Shown: positions 61,622 to 64,000 of the stretch, piece after piece
Layout of the letters: each line of letters begins with the position of its first letter
Numbering within the stretch: the first letter of the stretch is position 1
From: CAYLYP01 sp964387795
GTDB lineage: Bacteria; Bacteroidota; Bacteroidia; Bacteroidales; UBA7960
Assembly (NCBI GenBank): GCA_964387795.1
Contig: CAYLYP010000005.1
Span: 25,876 to 89,875, forward strand
DNA: 64,000 nucleotides
Reading direction: 5' to 3'
Translations under genes and position numbers: made by a program
Notes under the pieces: generated by a model
The model's database searches: none
What the model saw: the letters and a program-made list of their open reading frames with translations, nothing else
Told to the model about the DNA's origin: nothing

Positions 61622-62908
61622 CTAAATATTTGGTATGGCTCCAAACTTACCATATTTGTATGCCTTTTGCAAAGAACTCATACGGTTAACACCTTTAAAA
61701 TCTGCTAATGAGTACAGCTCGCTTGAACCACTTTCATTTTTATTGGTAAACCATATACTATCCTTTCTTAACAAATCATCCTCTTCCAAAAGCCCATCAT
61801 AATGGGTTGTCAATAGCAATTGTGATTGCCCCTTCTGTTTAAAAAAATCCTCAATAATAAATTCAACCAATCGGGGGTGAAGGGACGATTCAATTTCATC
61901 AATTGCTAAAAAAGCATTCTTTTCAACAACCTCCCTGATTACACCTGATAAGCCAAACGTTCTTAGTGTCCCATCAGATTGTAAGCCTTTTGGCAATCTG
62001 TAAAATTCAGCAATCCCATCGCTATTTAAAATCCTATGTTCAAATTCTGTTTTGGTTAGCTTTATTGTGCGGTCTCTCTTTAAGCGTTCCTTTTCCTCGC
62101 CCGAAATATCACCCACTTTACTAAGCATTAACGAAAGCATTTCCTCTGGCACAGATTCCTCTATCTCCTCTGCATTTATATTGGTGATGTTATAATCTGC
62201 GCGACGAAGAAAATTTAAAATGTATTCTTTTATCGTTTTATTATGACTGCTTTCCTTCTCTGCATTGTAGATAAGATATGTATCCGGCCCTAATGATTGC
62301 ATGTATTGCGCCTTCATCCATTGAATAACATTTTCTATTTCAGGAATTGCTACATTAACCTGGTTATATGCTGCGAATACAGACATATTTGCAAGACACT
62401 TCACTGTTATTTCATCCTTCGCAGCCTGACTTACTTTTACCTTTTTTGCATTAAAAACGATTTCTGAGATGTTTCCATTTAGTTTTCTTTCAAAAATAAG
62501 TGCTGGTTGTGTCCCTGGATAAATATATAGTTTCTCTGTTACAATTTTTGTTTCATCAATAATCAGACTGTATAAATGCTTTGTGCTTCCGATAAAAAAA
62601 ACCAATGAAAACTCTGATGCTTCCTTTGGCGTTTTTTTATTCAGTAAAAATGGTATTATCCCAGTCTTTTCATCTTTGTTTTCAGGAATATCAAACCAAA
62701 AATGCCCAAGAAATTCAAACGCTTTCAATAAATTACTTTTCCCTGATGCGTTTGCACCATATACAATCGCCAACCTCAATATGCGAATACCTGGTGCAAC
62801 TTCCACAACCTGATAATCTTCAAATGACTTATCTTTTGTGGCTTCAAAACTGAACGTTACTTCGTCTTTGAATGAAAGGAAATTCTTTATTTTTAATTCG
62901 AGGATCAT
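61622..62908 (-). CDS. rloA: AAA ATPase of the RloA (AbiLi-like) type
   Basis: ATG at 62908 (MILELKIKNFLSFKDEVTFSF) is preferred over 62947, since the former matches the usual start of this SMC/OLD-like ATPase group. About 428 residues: Walker A is VYGANASGKSNLLKA (near residue 50), the signature helix follows in the second half (KGLQSDGTLRTFGL), Walker B is FLAIDEIESSLHP and the H-loop LLLTTHYDGLLE. Together with RloB it forms an AbiL/RloAB-type anti-phage module. Likely an ATP-dependent sensor or clamp activating the RloB nuclease-like protein (inference). No promoter box assigned. Confidence 0.87.
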   Translation of the reverse strand: MILELKIKNFLSFKDEVTFSFEATKDKSFEDYQVVEVAPGIRILRLAIVYGANASGKSNLLKAFEFLGHFWFDIPENKDEKTGIIPFLLNKKTPKEASEFSLVFFIGSTKHLYSLIIDETKIVTEKLYIYPGTQPALIFERKLNGNISEIVFNAKKVKVSQAAKDEITVKCLANMSVFAAYNQVNVAIPEIENVIQWMKAQYMQSLGPDTYLIYNAEKESSHNKTIKEYILNFLRRADYNITNINAEEIEESVPEEMLSLMLSKVGDISGEEKERLKRDRTIKLTKTEFEHRILNSDGIAEFYRLPKGLQSDGTLRTFGLSGVIREVVEKNAFLAIDEIESSLHPRLVEFIIEDFFKQKGQSQLLLTTHYDGLLEEDDLLRKDSIWFTNKNESGSSELYSLADFKGVNRMSSLQKAYKYGKFGAIPNI

Positions 62909-63106
62909 CTTCTTTTGTCTTGTTGTAATTAAATTCGATTTCTTCATCTACTTCCAATTCTTTCAAATTGTATCAATATTTTGTAAAAATAAAAAATAAA
63001 ATCATAATAACAATCTTTTATTTAATAATATTGCAGAAATATGTCATTTATTAAAAATAAAAGGATAAACTAAAGTCCTCTGTTTTATAATTAGCGAATG
63101 CTTTTT
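62909..63106. other. Upstream region of rloA
   Basis: AT-rich, no gene. Confidence 0.4.
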
Positions 63107-63520
63107 CTTCCACAGATGCACGCAAATGAATACAATCCACAAATTACTCAAATGATACACAAATTATAAGAGAATTAGCAAATTAGCAAATGTGAAAATT
63201 AGCGAATGCTCTTTCTTCCACAGATGCACCCAAATGAATACAATACACAAATTGCACAAATTATAAGACAATGGGCAAATGAGTAAAAACATTACATTTT
63301 TGGCAACAAACAACCCATATTGCCAAAAATATTTCTAAAACTATTATTAATGATTCAGGAACCGAATTATTTGAAATATAAAAATGCGCTATTGTGTATA
63401 TAGGTGAACGTTATTTTTTATGTGTCAAATAATACAAATTTCAAATGAATTTTCTTCCACAGATGCACCCAAATAAATACAATCCACAAATTACTCAAAT
63501 TTAATGAATTACACAAATAA
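63107..63520 (+). repeat. Dispersed repeat R2, copies 4-6 with tandem octamers
   Basis: R2 copies begin at about 63107, 63215 and 63455, each starting CTTCCACAGATGCAC. Between the first two, 63176-63205 is AATTAGCAAATTAGC-type octamers. The same R2-octamer order occurs at 5026-5175. Confidence 0.75.
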
Positions 63521-63825
63521 TGAGCAAATTAGCAAATGTGAAAATTAGCAAATTAGCAAATATAAAATCAATGAGCAAATGAGCAAATGTGAAAATTAGC
63601 AAATTATTAATACAAGATCCTTGTTGATACAACATTACAATCGTTTTCCGATATTTTGAAATCGTAAATTGGTGTTTTTGTATTTTTAATCGTAATTCGT
63701 AAATCGTAAATCGTAAATTGGTGTTGTCTTTCAATTTGCTAATTCGCTAATTTGCTCATTCTCTTGTATTTCAATTTGCTAATTCGCTAATTTGCTAATT
63801 TGCTAATTTGCTAATTCTCTAATCG
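63521..63825. repeat. Opposed octamer arrays (AGCAAATT and AATTTGCT) with a CGTAAAT tandem between
   Basis: 63521-63605 carries repeats of AATTAGCAAATTAGC; 63733-63822 carries the complementary AATTTGCTAATTTGC, so the two could fold on each other. Between them 63690-63720 is CGTAAATCGTAAATCGTAAA. Noncoding; the minus-strand frame across it is low-complexity. Confidence 0.7.
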
Positions 63826-63906
63826 GTGTTTTACATATCTTAACATATATCAAACATTATAAGTGATTGATATTCTATTGATAGTAATTTGTTAAATGTA
63901 AATAGA

Positions 63907-64000
63907 TGTTAATATTAACTTATTAAATGTTAATAAGAATCATTTAACAGACTGGTTTTCAATATCATGGATAGGTCACGGTATTACCAAGGATATACCA
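63907..64000 (+). repeat. Dispersed repeat R1, copy 3 (cut by window)
   Basis: GTTAATATTAACTTATTAAA, then CTGGTTTTCAATATCATGG and AGGTCACGGTATTACCAAGG up to the window end. Same order after R2 and octamers as at 5.0-5.4 kb. Confidence 0.8.

Noticed and set aside
63501..63734. Minus-strand frame of 77 codons
   Set aside because: Translation of the octamer arrays (LLIFTFANLLI units); low complexity.
63521..63825. CRISPR-like array
   Set aside because: Units are 8 bp and directly adjacent with no unique spacers.

Overview
The window comes from a Bacteroidota chromosome, most likely an anaerobic or fermentative member of the Bacteroidales/Marinilabiliales side. The evidence is: a type IX secretion C-terminal sorting domain, an OmpA/TPR/PD40 outer-membrane protein, the Bacteroidota-type three-gene succinate dehydrogenase/fumarate reductase, several -7 boxes of the form TAnnTTTG, weak Shine-Dalgarno use, AT-rich DNA and many dispersed palindromic repeats. 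No rRNA, tRNA or CRISPR array was recognised.

Layout. 1-4.8 kb: minus-strand housekeeping genes (OmpA/PD40 protein cut by the window edge, queE, folD, ffh). 4.8-20 kb: a loosely packed accessory zone, read almost entirely on the plus strand. It holds a REP-associated (RAYT/IS200-like) transposase with REP palindromes inside its own coding sequence, small membrane proteins, an S41 peptidase, a GNAT, an S51 peptidase, a DODA-type dioxygenase, a DUF6064-like protein, an alpha/beta hydrolase and an AAA/DUF4143 ATPase. Several gene remnants lie among them: BRO-N, TonB receptor 3' end, isoprenylcysteine methyltransferase, a second S51 3' end, a DUF4332-like fragment and a small ORF with an in-frame TAG. 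20-23.9 kb: sdhC-sdhA-sdhB and an ArsR regulator. 23.9-26.4 kb: outer-membrane protein, polysaccharide deacetylase, amidohydrolase. 26.5-27.9 kb: repeat-rich gap. 27.9-43 kb: gcvP, ABC-F ATPase, NarL-type regulator, MacB/FtsX permease, upp, FemAB-like transferase, DUF7033-type deacetylase, radC, a TPR histidine kinase and small proteins. 43-51.4 kb: an 1153-residue surface protein, a DUF1573 protein, a secreted thioredoxin and a PiT phosphate transporter. 51.7-55.8 kb: a complete sodium-pumping methylmalonyl-CoA decarboxylase operon with methylmalonyl-CoA epimerase. 56-60.7 kb: YitT, a T9SS-exported Asp-box protein, tatC, a 2[4Fe-4S] ferredoxin and a small secreted protein. 61-63 kb: a RloB/RloA (AbiL-like) defence pair bracketed by dispersed repeats. 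63-64 kb: repeats only.

Metabolic logic. Fumarate reductase/succinate dehydrogenase together with the epimerase and the sodium-translocating methylmalonyl-CoA decarboxylase fits the succinate-propionate route, in which decarboxylation is coupled to a sodium gradient. This is inferred from gene content.

The most unusual signal is a dispersed element of about 90 bp, made of an inverted repeat ATGTTTGC...GCAAACAT followed by a CATCCG block. In five copies an ATG lies 24-26 nt after that block. In three of them it is the start codon of unrelated predicted genes (S51 peptidase at 12193, outer-membrane protein at 42426, DUF1573 protein at 47003). In a fourth it opens a 48-codon ORF at 26811, and in the fifth (8803) only a decayed 5-codon ORF. 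In one copy a base change in the CATCCG block is matched by a compensating change next to the ATG. It behaves like a shared, mobile 5' leader rather than a random repeat.
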